64,000 nt of DNA. It comes from Brasenia schreberi (lineage: Eukaryota; Streptophyta; Magnoliopsida; Nymphaeales; Cabombaceae). A program made the position numbers and the translations under genes. The stretch lies in NCBI GenBank assembly GCA_036023115.1, contig JAYKKT010000061.1:11901501-11965500 (forward strand), given 5' to 3'. The notes below the pieces were generated by a model. It saw only the letters and a program-made list of their open reading frames with translations. It made no database searches and was not told where the DNA came from. Shown in pieces: positions 1 to 10,074 of this stretch (position 1 is the first letter of the stretch; the number at the start of each line of letters is the position of its first letter).

Positions 1-345
1 TTCATTGTCACGCAGAACCTTGAATACCATTCAAATATATGTTATTCATCACGGTCGAGAAGGTCGCAAGGGCATTTGTCAAGTCGAGCGGCATGACTAG
101 AAACTCATATGCACTGTACCGTGTAACGCAAGTCGTCTTCTTCTTATCCCCATCCGCAATGCGCACTTATCAATAACCTAATAAAAAGTCCAACTTAGAA
201 AATACTCGCACCTATCTCAATTAATCACACAAGTCTGCTATAGAGGTAGCGGATACTTATTCTTAACTGTCACCTTTTTAAGAGCATGATAGTCTACACA
301 AAGTCGTTTCAATCCGTCATGTTATGTCACCCAAAAGAGAGGAAA
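1..345 (-). pseudogene. Gypsy reverse transcriptase fragment (broken)
   Basis: Minus-strand translation near 345-200 reads RLCVDYHALKKVTVKNKYPLP. This is the N-terminal finger of Ty3/Gypsy reverse transcriptase, where families normally have CVDYRALNKVT followed by NKYPLP. Further left, degenerate matches to the next RT blocks continue to the window edge, with several in-frame stops. The RT active site would lie just outside the window. The enzyme would copy element RNA into cDNA; this copy cannot be functional. Confidence 0.8.
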
Positions 346-1218
346 AGTGAGAATGGGGTCTGATCGAGTAAGGTGCCTAAGAGGGGTTGCCGATGGTGTT
401 GGGGCTACACGCATTGGGACACTAAGGGTTTTAGTAGGGAGCACGTGAAGTCGAGTGTTCGGGTGAGGATGGATTTTTCTCAAAGAGGCCGAAACTCTAG
501 AGGTATCTCCCCAACCAAGAAGAGGCACGTTGTGGGGTGGTTGAGTCCTGTACATGGGAGGTATATCTCGAGAGGCATGGGGGTAGTACCATGGGACGGG
601 TTCGCAGATGACGCACGCATCAAATACAGGTCATATTTTGGTAGGGAACATACACACTCTTGTCGTCGGGTTCCTTAGAGGGGTGGGGTTAGACGCCGAG
701 ACAAGGGTTCTTCCAGGGGAAACATGGTAAAGGTAACGCACCTACTACAGAACCATAGCAGGTGGTTTTACACCTGACACCAACTCAATCTAATGATCTA
801 CCTCCCAATGAGGGTGTAGTTTCCTTGGTAGTTCGTTGGGCAGGATATCTACGAACTCCTGTAGTATAGCATCAATCTTAGGGGGCGTCGCCTTGTCGAG
901 CGCCTCCTGCTCTACCTCCCACAAAGTTACTAGGAACATTTCTTCATCCTATTTGAAACCTTTGTTCAATTGAAGGGCTCTGCACACATATCTGTTCATC
1001 GCCAACAGACTTAAATTGAACGATGCAGGGGTCAAGCTATCCATGATAGCCATGGTATTGCAGTGGGGGTGAAGCTCCCATTTACTCTCACGCATGAATT
1101 CCAATCCCAAAATAACCTTATAGTCGTCCATAGGGCTCAGAAACTGGTAACACCTGTCCAACTTACTAGTTTAATCAGAACGTTGATAGTTTCACCCTCA
1201 ATGGGCTTAGCTTCTAAA

Positions 1219-1449
1219 TTAGCACCTTTCATCCGATAATCCCTTGGTACACCTTGCCTGTTTAGGGAGTATGAAATTGTGTGAAGCGTCATAGTCTGCT
1301 AGAGCCGTAGCAGCTTTCCCGTTCAGCGTCACATCTAGGAACATCAATCCCTTATGCATCATAGAAGCGAAGGCTTCGCTGTAAAACCCAACAGCATTCA
1401 ACATTCTAACCGCTCCCATATGCGGTTCTTCTATAGGAGGCTCTGTCAT
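1219..1449 (-). pseudogene. Gypsy aspartic protease fragment
   Basis: The frame contains FLDVTLNGKAATALADYDASHNFI, which aligns with the retropepsin core of plant Gypsy polyproteins (normally ...NG..V..LVDTGASHNF). The catalytic D-T/S-G triad is replaced by D-Y-D, so the glycine and the threonine are both lost and the protease would be inactive. It lies between the zinc knuckle to its right and RT to its left in the minus-strand reading direction, as expected for gag-pro-pol. Confidence 0.75.
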
Positions 1450-1489
1450 TTATACAATGTTGTTAGTGCACGTAAATTCATTCTTCTTA

Positions 1490-1535
1490 TATTGGCATTC
1501 CATAGAGTAATGTGATACGCCACAATACCAGCATT
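1490..1535 (-). pseudogene. Gag CCHC zinc knuckle of the Gypsy element
   Basis: Minus-strand translation gives ECWYCGVSHYSMECQ, a CX2CX3HX4C zinc knuckle, the nucleic-acid-binding motif at the end of gag. All four metal ligands are kept. It sits between the gag body and the protease, in an otherwise broken frame. Confidence 0.75.
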
Positions 1536-2040
1536 CCTTTTTGAAAGACCCTTTACCTTTATCCCCTTTTTTGTGCTTGTCGTTCTAATATTTGTCTTTG
1601 CGGTTAGTAGAAGTCTCGATCGAGCCATCACCCTGTTTGCCTCGACGGCTTCTAACGTATTCTCCTTCTTACCATTTTCCTTCTTGATGAGGGATTTCTT
1701 GTCATCATCCCTTTAGGGATTATCAGTTAGCCTTTCTACCATCGTGATAGCTTTTGAGAGGATCCTGGGGTTTACGGGATTAAACTCTTGCTCACCGCAA
1801 GGTTGCAACCCGTTAAAAAATTTAAAGAGTCTATCTTCCAGTGTCATGGTCCGGATGCTTAACATCAACATCTCATATTCTTTGATATAGTTTTGAATGG
1901 GTTAAGAGTGTTTCAGTGCATCGAGTTTTCTTTTTCCAATGACTTCAATGTTGTGCAAGAGGAAGTGATCCCGAATACCCTGTTTAAATTTGTCTCAAGT
2001 ACGAATGTGACTCTATCCCTCTACATCATCATCCAGCATG

Positions 2041-2251
2041 CATCGTCACCACAACATGGCGTTGTCTTTCAAGAACATGGCAACTGCAACTATGCACCAC
2101 AACATGGCGTTGTCTTTCAAGAACATGGCAACTGCAACTATGCACCATCACCACAACATGGCGTCGTCTTTCAAGAACATGGCAACTGCAACTATACGCC
2201 GTCACTACAAAATGGCGTCGTCTTTCAAGAACATGGCAACTGCAACTAGCT
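2041..2251 (-). repeat. Four tandem copies of a 48-57 bp gag segment
   Basis: Four head-to-tail units, each containing ATGGCG(T/C)(T/C)GTCTTTCAAG and AACATGGCAACTGCAACTA, start near 2041, 2098, 2146 and 2200. Spacing is 57, 48 and 54 bp, all multiples of three. On the minus strand each encodes AVAMFLKD(D/N)AMLW of gag, so this is a local slippage-type amplification inside the dead element. Copies 1-2 share TTG where copies 3-4 share TCG, suggesting stepwise duplication. Confidence 0.9.
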
Positions 2252-2822
2252 TGAGTTCATCATCCTCATAGTTGCTAGCTTTCAAATACAGCTCCATGTG
2301 ATATAGAAAATTTTTCAGTACCTGTGCATCGCGGCCACCAATAAAGGCCTTAGGTTCGCGAACCTTAATACATGAGGGTTGCTCCACTCCCTTGCCATTA
2401 GCCAACCTTCTCTCAACTCCCTCTAGTCAAGTAAGCATATCAACTTGAGAGTCCTCCAGAGAATGTCTCTTCGAGGTACTGCAATAATTCTTTACTCAAG
2501 TTTAAGCATACATGTTAGCAACATAGTCTCCATCTAGTAGAGGTGTTTCTCCACGTGTTCAAATCATTCCAAAGAGAGCTCGTAGTTGTTTTTGCAAACT
2601 TTCATGTGCTCGTTCAGATCTTGCATGCCGGAGTGGATCTCTCCCGTTAACCAATCGAAACCTTCCACAGTACGTGCAACAACAACGTCTAAGTGGGCTA
2701 CCAGCTTTTCGAGCCTAGTAAGCCTAGTATTGACATCAGGTAGGATTGACCACTAGTACAACCTTCGACTTTTCCTTTCTATGATGAATTGGGTTGCCAA
2801 TCATCTCAGTGTTAGTGGCCAT
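2048..2822 (-). pseudogene. Gypsy gag fragment with internal amplification
   Basis: The minus-strand ATG at 2820-2822 opens a frame beginning MATNTEMIGNPIHHRKEKSK. Further in, at 2405-2205, it reads KVREPKAFIGGRDAQVLKNFLYHMELY, typical of the Ty3/Gypsy gag capsid domain. Frames are broken several times in between. At the 3' side of this domain, the segment encoding VAVAMFLKDDAMLW is present four times in tandem (see repeat entry 2041-2251). Confidence 0.75.
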
Positions 2823-2925
2823 GGTGTCAACGTGGGCAGTCGTTGATGAACAAGAGTTACCTTTACGTTATCAATATGGATGGAGTGTGTCCCATACCCA
2901 TTCGCTGATACTCTAAGTCGAACTT

Positions 2926-2938
2926 GACTCTAATACCA
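2926..2938 (-). other. Primer-binding site of the Gypsy element (initiator Met-tRNA type)
   Basis: On the minus strand this reads TGGTATTAGAGTC, close to TGGTATCAGAGC, the usual plant retrotransposon site complementary to the 3' end of initiator methionine tRNA. It lies four bases inside the inferred LTR end at 2943, where a PBS should be. Confidence 0.7.
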
Positions 2939-2942
2939 AAGT

Positions 2943-3332
2943 TGTCACTCCCCATCATTAGAATCACCCAACGACTCAGAACTCGCGACCGAGGCTAGGA
3001 TGCGAACAACCTAGTAAGTCTTTCACCAAAGATACAGTGGTTCAGCATTAGTTTAAACTGATGACAGGGAGGATCGATTGGATTAAGCAAGGAAACTTGA
3101 GAGTAAATAAAAAAAGCAATGTGATTGTATTGATAACAAGTAAAGGTGTGTGACCCGCGACATACTTATAACTCATATGCAGGACTCATGTTAAGCACAA
3201 AAGCAAAGGAGATGCCTACCTGTATAACGCAATGCCCCATCCTATGCACTAGAAGTTATCAGGGTATTCCCACACAAGGGCCTGGTTACACAACCATAGT
3301 AAAGTTCGTGGTCGAAAAGTCACACTAGGACA
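2943..3332 (-). repeat. 5' LTR of the Gypsy element
   Basis: The right end by the PBS reads TGTCACTCCCC on the + strand, and the far end reads ...CTAGGACA. The LTR on the minus strand therefore starts TGTC and ends GACA, the TG...CA form with a short terminal inverted repeat. Length is 390 bp. The inner boundary is set by the adjacent PBS. The outer boundary at 3332 is the best TG/CA match and is less certain because the partner LTR is outside the window. Confidence 0.6.
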
Positions 3333-4026
3333 TAATATATTATGTATTATATATGAAAAAGTTTCAAGGCTGACATACACGAGTCACAAGGTGGGCAAGC
3401 TCGTTGTTTAATTTTTAAAAAAAAAATTAAATCATTATTATTATATTTTAGTATATGATATATAACATATTAACATAATTAGATTATCCCGGAGAGAAAA
3501 AGAGCATTGGCTGAAATGACTGACCATTTCATGCCAGCTTGACATTATTAACTTACTAAGGCGCGATCATCAATGGGTGCTTGCCCTTTATTTGAAATTG
3601 TTTTCTTTTTAACGTGGGGCTAGTGGGCGCCGTTTGGAACTACTAGTTTCGAACTGCCAGATACTACATGGTTTCAGATCAACGGTTCTAGGGCAATTTT
3701 GGACTGGTGGTACGAATTAGATCGATTCCTCTCCAATTCTAGTTATGGTTTTGTTTTGGTTCTTAAAATCATGAAATTGCAATTGAATTGGGGGTTCCAC
3801 TGTTCCAGTTCAGCTGGTTTTGGAACAAACTAATTTGGAGCTCAATCCAGGTTCAAACCAGTAATGACTATGTCCTTGGCATCTCTATTCCTCAATCGTC
3901 TTTGATGATATGAATCTTTTGTAAAAGGGCGGCAATGCCCCATCTTTTCATGCAAAAGAAATATAATTCCTACTTCAAATTTCAGTACTAGCATCAGAAT
4001 ATGAAACAGCTGCATGCGACCCATCT
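3333..4026. other. Intergenic, with a degenerate GGTTC-rich repeat at about 3630-3850
   Basis: No gene is supported here. 3400-3480 is very AT-rich. 3630-3850 is rich in TTGGAAC, GGTTCT and CAGTTC words like the hAT-like short elements at 8234-8710 and 34368-34621, and is probably an old relative without clear ends. Confidence 0.4.
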
Positions 4027-4434
4027 AACAACCTGAACTTGGCTTCTGCATTCAATCTGGCCATAGCATTTTGATTCTTTCTATTCTAAGATCAAATTGT
4101 TTATGATATATACATAAAGCAAACTTATAACAACCTGAACTTGGCCTCTGCACTCAACCTGGCCGTAGCATTTTGATTCTTGCTCTTTTAATATCAAATT
4201 GTTTCTGATATATACACAAAGCAAACTGATAACAACCTAAGCTTAGCCTCTACACTCAACCTGGCCGTAGCATTTTTATTCTTGCTCTTCTGAGATCAAA
4301 TTGTTTCTGATATATACATAAACCAAACTTATAACAACCGGAACTTGGCCTCTGCACTCAACCTGGCCATGGCATTTTGATTCTTGCTCTTCTGAGATCA
4401 AATTGTTTATGATATATACACAAAGTAAACTTAT
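4027..4434. repeat. Tandem array, four units of exactly 102 bp
   Basis: Units begin at 4027, 4129, 4231 and 4333, each with AACAACC followed by GAACTTGGC or a variant, and each ends in ACTTAT or similar. The array stops at 4434. Units differ at scattered single bases but not in length. Read on the minus strand, each unit has an AT-rich half ending in GATCTCAG (or a variant) followed by a stretch open in one frame, AMARL(N/S)AEAKFRLL. They may therefore be duplicated copies of an exon edge next to the open frame at 4434-4649. That link is inference. Confidence 0.9.
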
Positions 4435-4649
4435 ATTAGGATTGCTAACCCAATTTGCATATGTAAATCAATAACATCATTTGAAGGTTTCCTATATTTC
4501 TCATGATCCATTGTGCCTTTGGCATATGCCATCATCTGTTTGACAACTTTTGCATTTATGTCTGCTGCAGAGTGAGATAATATTAGAATTGCCCGATTAG
4601 CAACTGTTTCTATCTCAACTCCACTAGCAGCAAATTCTTTCCCTTCTCT
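4434..4649 (-). pseudogene. Unrecognised conserved-looking open frame, 72 codons
   Basis: On the minus strand a frame is open from just after a TGA at 4650-4652 to a TAA at 4431-4433. It reads REGKEFAASGVEIETVANRA and then continues through DINAKVVKQMMAYAKG and KYRKPSNDVIDLHMQIG. The amino acid composition is that of a real soluble protein. The same frame is open again upstream of the TGA for about 35 codons (FESSFQTDLREISASLLDTHK), so the TGA may be a CGA-to-TGA mutation in one old exon. I do not recognise the family. A possible splice donor (GTTAGC) follows MQIG, but I could not join it in frame to the 102-bp repeat units. Probably a gene remnant; a real exon is possible. Confidence 0.4.
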
Positions 4650-4749
4650 TCATTTTATTTTTGGAGAAAAACGTAGACACTTGTGCGTATCTAACAGTGA
4701 AGCACTGATTTCTCTAAGATCAGTCTGGAAGGACGACTCAAACAAGATA

Positions 4750-6389
4750 AGTGGTTTACTGTTTTTTGTTTTACTTTGCCTGTTTCTTGCATGGTTTATG
4801 TATAGATTTCCTTCGATATGCGGTTGTTCTTGATTTAGAATGTTTATGATTATTGTATATTATTTATTTATGCATGTAATTCTATGGTTTTTGCTAACAC
4901 AAAAAGTTTGGGAAATAAAAGAGACCTGTTTGTAGTTTCTGCGGTGTCCACTATTATTAAGCTTATTGACATTGACACTTAGTGAACACGCATTTGCTTG
5001 ATAAGCTAATATGAGTTGAGGACGAACGTTCCATGTTCACTTAGGATATGTTTGGGGAGCTCAATGATGGAGTCAAGTTTTGGGGCTGTGTGGGTGCGGG
5101 TGGAGGCATGCTAACACAACTCATTGATTGAGAAAACATCTAGACAGTCCATCAGTTTTCTTGAATTATGGGGAGTACATTTTCAGCATAAATTATGGGG
5201 ATATACTTTAAACATTTATAATGCTAACAGTGTTCAACTTATCCAGGTTTGGTTTATGCTCAGCTAGACTCAAATAAGCTAATGAACTGAATATGATTGG
5301 GAGTTGATGTTGGTAGACCCTATTTGGTTCTTTGGGCTGATTTAAAAGAAAGATTTTCTCTAGCTGCTTAGTGATAAACTCACATGATTTTAGATTTGTT
5401 CATGGTTTATGCCAGATGCAGTCCAGGTTCAATATCCAAAAGGATTATATCAGTGGGGTTCTGTTAATATTGCAGTTACCCGATTAATTATACACTTCTT
5501 AAGATTGAGACCATCACTGGCACCAACCAAGGGCAGACCAGATCCATGGATCCAAAAGATAGACACTCTTAATCAAATTCAAATCAATAACAAACACGCA
5601 TATAAGCTGGATCTAAATAAGAACCCCAAATTGATCATATGATTTCGACTTATATTAGTTTGAAATTGAATAGATAGGTTTAATACCGTCAGTAGCCCAT
5701 TCAAGTAACAAGATGAGAATAGGAATACATGTCCAATATGATGATATCAAAAATTAGAAAGAAAGGAATTCAAGAGCAGATCCTGGTATGAGATCAAGTC
5801 CCCCTCTGATCCATGCTAACCATGCATGGCACGAGGCCAACTTGACCAAAGATATCTACAAGAGTACCATCCATTTAAGTTGTTTTTCGTCATTGATTTT
5901 ATAATTTTAAATGACCCTTTTTCTCCTTTTGTTTAATGGTGAGGCGGTCTAAGCTACCAAACTCAAAACCTTTACTTATAATTGCCCCCCTAGCAGGTGC
6001 TATTGCTCTTTATGCTAGAGATGGCTTACTTGTTGCACCAATAGTGGGAAAAAAAAGAAAGGAAAACTATAAATATTTTTAGCATGTAAACAACGGATTC
6101 TATATTTTTTTACATGGTTGAGCTCTATGGAAACCAAGAATTCATGTAGTATAGGAAAAGCCTTAGTTTGTTGTATGGAACAGATTCTAAAACCCCATTG
6201 TTATCGCCAGGGGAGGTGTTTGACTGTGGAGGACGTACGGCCAGGTCAAGCAAACGCCTCAACGAGAAGCTGAAGAAAAAGATTCAACAAGTCAATATAT
6301 GCCCACATTTTTTGAAAATTTATATAAACCACCTCTTCTGATATACTTGTGAGAAACTAAGCTTTGCCTCACCGGCTCACCTTAAAATG
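4750..6389. other. AT-rich intergenic DNA, no gene seen
   Basis: No open frame with recognisable similarity, no RNA gene and no clear transposon ends in this stretch. Short open frames such as the one at 5409-5642 have no family features. Confidence 0.5.
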
Positions 6390-6735
6390 TTTTTTTTAGG
6401 TCCACCATTGTTGAATGAGAAAACCTTCAAGTTGATGGTGCGTAATTTGATACTAGGATGTGCATTTCTAGGAGTGGTGGACTCATGATTGTTTTTAGTG
6501 AGGTAAAACTTGTATTTCAGGTGAGGTACACTTGTATTTCAGGTGAGGTACACTTGTATTTTGATATATAATGGTGGACTGAGGAATTTTGTAGATTTCG
6601 GTTACATGCATGCCTCACTTATCTTAAAGTGGGTTCGCCATATTTCAGATGATGTGCATGCCTCACCTTACCCTAAAGTGGGTTTATACTACCCCAGCTT
6701 CCTTTTCAGAAAAAGAAGGATGATAAAACCCTAAC
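6390..6735 (+). repeat. Dispersed GTGAGGT-type repeat, copy 1, with three 22-23 bp tandem units
   Basis: Three units of GTGAGGTACACTTGTATTTC or a close variant run at 6498-6520, 6521-6542 and 6543-6563. Downstream, 6640-6690 (GATGTGCATGCCTCACCTTA, then CCCTAAAGTGG) matches the reverse complement of 35852-35905. The two loci are therefore copies of the same dispersed element in opposite orientation. Ends are not clear. A weaker relative lies at about 23575-23615. Confidence 0.65.
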
Positions 6736-6739
6736 ATTT

Positions 6740-7815
6740 CGAAAAGACATGACTCCATGCTAAGCATTTAGATGCACTTGTAAGGCCTTGTGCATATCTT
6801 TCTCAATAGCTATCTTCACAAGCATTTTAACTTCATCCAAATAAGACATGATTTGCCAAGGTTCCGATTGCCACATGTTAAAAAAAATCCAAATCTATCC
6901 CTCCCTTTGTAGCCATTTCCCAATTCTTACAATCGTCACAAGCAAAACTGTTATATTCTGGGTTTGTTGGCTAATCGAATATATGTACTTATGCTTTTAA
7001 GACTAAAGAATGACAACAAATATGCCAACAAACCCAGAATATAACAGTCACAATGAACAATCACTCTTGATAGTTATTTGATTTGAGAAGATGAAGGATT
7101 GGGTCAACCATGTTTAGTAGAAGAGGACAATGGAAAGCTCATCTGTGTGTGATTATAACACATCCTAATGTATCTCATAGTCGGGTTGTGCATACTTTAT
7201 CAAATCACAAAATATATTCGATATCACATCCGAAAGAGATATGGTTTCTCCTTTTTATATTTCCAAACTATACAAATAAAAAGTTGTGATACTATGAGTT
7301 GATGAAGGCTGTAATATAACCCCATTTAAACTTCATTCCAAATCTTGTAGAACTCTTTTTAGGAATGATATTAAAAATGTGCTGACATTAAATAAATCAG
7401 GTGCATCTGTGTGTGTGTGCGCGCGCGCGTGGGCATTACTAGAATACAAAGTCATCTTCTAAGATGCAAATATCGATAAGCATGTTTGCATCTTCAAATG
7501 GAATTCATGAACGCAGAATTATTAAGAAACATTTTTTTGCCGGGGTTGGGGGGAAGCTAATGCGGTAGGAAAGAGACATGTGAGGGAGTTTAGTCGTGAG
7601 GTATATACCTTCTCCTTTTATCATTCTTGAGTAACATAATTCTTTCAATGGTGTAGTTTGGCAGTACGCAGGGGGGGAATTTGGTGCTGGTGGAGAAGCA
7701 GAAGTTCCACTTAGAATCGGTCTGCAGTCATCCGCAAGCCGTAACATTCGCTATCAGGTGTGGTGCGTGGAGGAGTTGGGTCTATAGCACCCTGCACACA
7801 AGTCATGTACCAACA
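6740..7815. other. Intergenic; short GT/GC alternating tract at 7411-7431
   Basis: No gene recognised. The run of alternating purine-pyrimidine GTGTGTGTGTGCGCGCGCGCG at 7411-7431 could adopt Z-DNA, but it is short and isolated. Confidence 0.4.
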
Positions 7816-7822
7816 AGAAAGG

Positions 7823-7930
7823 CATTTTTTTTGGGTTACAAGAGGAGTCCGAAGCCTAACACAGCCTCAGAGAGTCAAACTCCCCACCAACGGCAACCGT
7901 GGTAGAGTGCCCTGCGGTATCATATCACAC
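7823..7930 (-). mobile_element. SINE, 3' portion
   Basis: On the minus strand the 3' end reads GTTAGGCTTCGGACTCCTCT, then TGTAACCC, then an A8 tail. The same terminal block occurs at 30468-30557 (other strand), and related forms end the SINEs at 20459-20590 and 46988-47126. The 5' boundary is not clear. Confidence 0.6.
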
Positions 7931-8233
7931 TCCCTAGATGCTAATTGGAGACTTCAATGGGATCAGCTGTCAGTTTGAAATCAGGGAAGGCAATTTCAGT
8001 TGGATGAGGGTGTCCGGATTTATAGAGATGTTGGATAGTTGTGATCTTTTAGACCTGATAGTAGTGGGCTTAAGCCTATACGTGGTTTAGGAGAGGGAAT
8101 GGACACAACATGGTGAAATTGGGCATGCCTATGGTAGATCACAAATGACGACCGAGTTTTGCAAAGGAGGGCGTCGAGCACACCCACTCGTTAAACACGG
8201 ACCACACAGCAGATTTTCTTGAGATGTGGTATG

Positions 8234-8710
8234 TAGACATGGCCGGTTCTGGTTCTCCTGGAACTGTTGATCGTGGGCCGGTTCCAATTCAGAAATCGAA
8301 TCGAATATATTATATTATATACTATTTGAATTTCAAAATATGTTTTTTTAAAGGTTGTGGTTACTATATTATATATAATTCAATGGATTATTTATATATA
8401 TAAAGAGTTGAGTAAGATGATCGGCCATCAGTCTAACACCTATCAAATTCTTTTCTTTAGACCAGGCGCAGGCATGGCCATTTGGAACCACAGTCTGAAA
8501 CCTGCGGTACCGCGGTTTGAGAACCCCGCTTCTTGGGCAGTTTGGGACCACCGGCTTCAATCAGACCGAGACTGTCGAGTTCTTTCCTGGTTTTGATTCT
8601 GGTGTGGTTCATAAAGTCATCAAACATAACCGGGCCGAGAGGTCGTTGTTCCAGTTCCACATCTGACCGGTTTGAGGCTGGGTCCTGTTCCCGTTCAAAA
8701 CGGCCATGTA
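8234..8710. mobile_element. hAT-like short element with TAGACATGGCCGG ends
   Basis: The left end reads TAGACATGGCCGGTTCTGG and the right end ...AACGGCCATGTA, an imperfect terminal inverted repeat. The body is rich in GGTTC/GAACC words and has no coding capacity. It shares the terminal motif with 34368-34621, which has a likely 8-bp target duplication. A clear duplication is not visible here. An internal CATGGCCATTTGG at 8472-8484 suggests a nested relative. Confidence 0.55.
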
Positions 8711-9427
8711 TGACTAGTGATATGGAGGCTGCATGGTATGAAAACGTTTAGATTCCAAGCGGCTTTGGTCACACACAACCAATATGAAAATGTCGTCCGA
8801 ATGGCTTGGGGTAAAGGTGTAGGGATGTGGACCGAGGGCGTGAAGTAAGTCATCAGATTTTAACAATGAATTCTGACAGAAGAGGAGAATTGAAGAAGGC
8901 CTTCGAGACGTCCAAACAAGTTCAGAACAACATGATTCTCCCTTCTTGGAGTACCAGCAGTCGCTTCATGATGAATATAGTGATGTCTTCAACAACAGGA
9001 GATGCACAAAGTTGTGAGCAAAATTAGTCCGTTCAAAGCAACGCATATAGATGGTTTTCCGCCCTTCTTGAAAGAGTATTGGAGCATCTTAGAAGAGGAT
9101 CTGTACTAATTAGCGAAAAATGCATTTCGAGAATGAGAAAATGAGGAGCTTTAGGCAGAAACATTATTCGTCCTCGTACCAAGGAACAAAAACTAAAGAA
9201 AATGGGCCAACTCGATCCATTGGCCTTTATAAGTTGGTACAAAATATCGTCACTAAAAGTACGAGAATCGATTACAACCACATTTGCACCAGTTGGTTGG
9301 CCATTCCCCAAAGACACATGATTATATAGTTCAAAAGGTTTAAAATCTATAATAGATAAATCCGACAAAGTTTTCCATTAGTTGTCATAAGTCGTGTGAG
9401 TTGTCATATAAATGTGATCTCTTATAT

Positions 9428-10072
9428 GGGTGAAGTTTGATCATTTGATTACTTCAAGTAATATAGAAATTAAGGTCGATACACATAACATCTCTTATAA
9501 AGAAAGTTTTAAATACTAAGATAAGTTTTTCGGAGTAATAAAAAAATTGATGGAGATATTATAAGTTGAACTAAGACAAGTTGGTTAGAGTGAAGAGTTA
9601 TATCAAGTATTCTATGTGACACGAAGATGTTATTAAAGTTGAAAGGTAAATATTATAGAGTAGCAATTAGACCCATTATGTTATGTGGTTCTACGTATTG
9701 GACCGTTAATCACAATGTACAAAATATGTTTATAGTAAAAATGAAGTTGTTGAAATGAATGAGTAGTCACATCAGAAAAGATAATATACAATTAGGTTAT
9801 TAAAAACAAATTGAGAGTAAAACTAATAGATGATAAAATGAGGTAAAATCGATTAAAATACTTTTGAACACATAGAAAGATAAGTTACTGTAAGAAGGCA
9901 TAAGATACTAGATTGTAAAAATGTTAAAAAAAGGAAGAAGACCAAAAGTGTTAGAAGAAATATGTTGAGGTAACTCTTAGCATGACAAATGATCAAGTTC
10001 TATCAAAACAAAGAATCAATGTACCCAACCTCATCTAATATATAGATATGAAAAAAGTTGTTTGTATTGTAG
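9428..10072 (+). mobile_element. RTE-clade LINE, 5'-truncated 3' fragment
   Basis: The segment starts in the stretch KFDHLIT...IEIKVDTH downstream of the RT catalytic box and follows the same order as 60520-61194 of the full-length RTE copy (GTAAATATTATAGAGTAGCA, AATGAGTAGTCAC, AACAAAGAATC). It ends in degenerate ACCCAACCTCATCTAATATA and TTGTTTGTATTG, corresponding to the RTE 3' end. It is heavily diverged, so it is an old insertion. Confidence 0.75.
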
Positions 10073-10074
10073 CT

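Larger units (their letters stand above)
1..3332 (-). mobile_element. Ty3/Gypsy LTR retrotransposon, 5' part, decayed
   Basis: Read on the minus strand, the order is 5' LTR (2943-3332), primer-binding site, gag (ATG at 2820-2822), zinc knuckle, aspartic protease and reverse transcriptase, running off the left edge of the window. This is the Ty3/Gypsy order. All coding parts carry stops and frameshifts, so the copy is dead. The rest of pol, integrase and the 3' LTR would lie before position 1. The clade cannot be fixed from what is visible. The zinc knuckle spacing CX2CX3HX4C is that seen in chromovirus-like plant Gypsy elements. Confidence 0.85.

Noticed and set aside
2038..2271. + strand histidine/methionine-rich small protein
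   Set aside because: It is the antisense of the tandemly repeated gag segment of a Gypsy element.
4027..4434. CRISPR-like or regulatory array
   Set aside because: Eukaryotic DNA with contiguous 102-bp units and no repeat-spacer alternation; an ordinary minisatellite, possibly exon-derived.
9033..9368. Open frames on both strands at 8827-9368 as a possible gene
   Set aside because: No recognisable domain. The two strands overlap and have many small breaks. Treated as unassigned intergenic DNA or an unidentified element relic.
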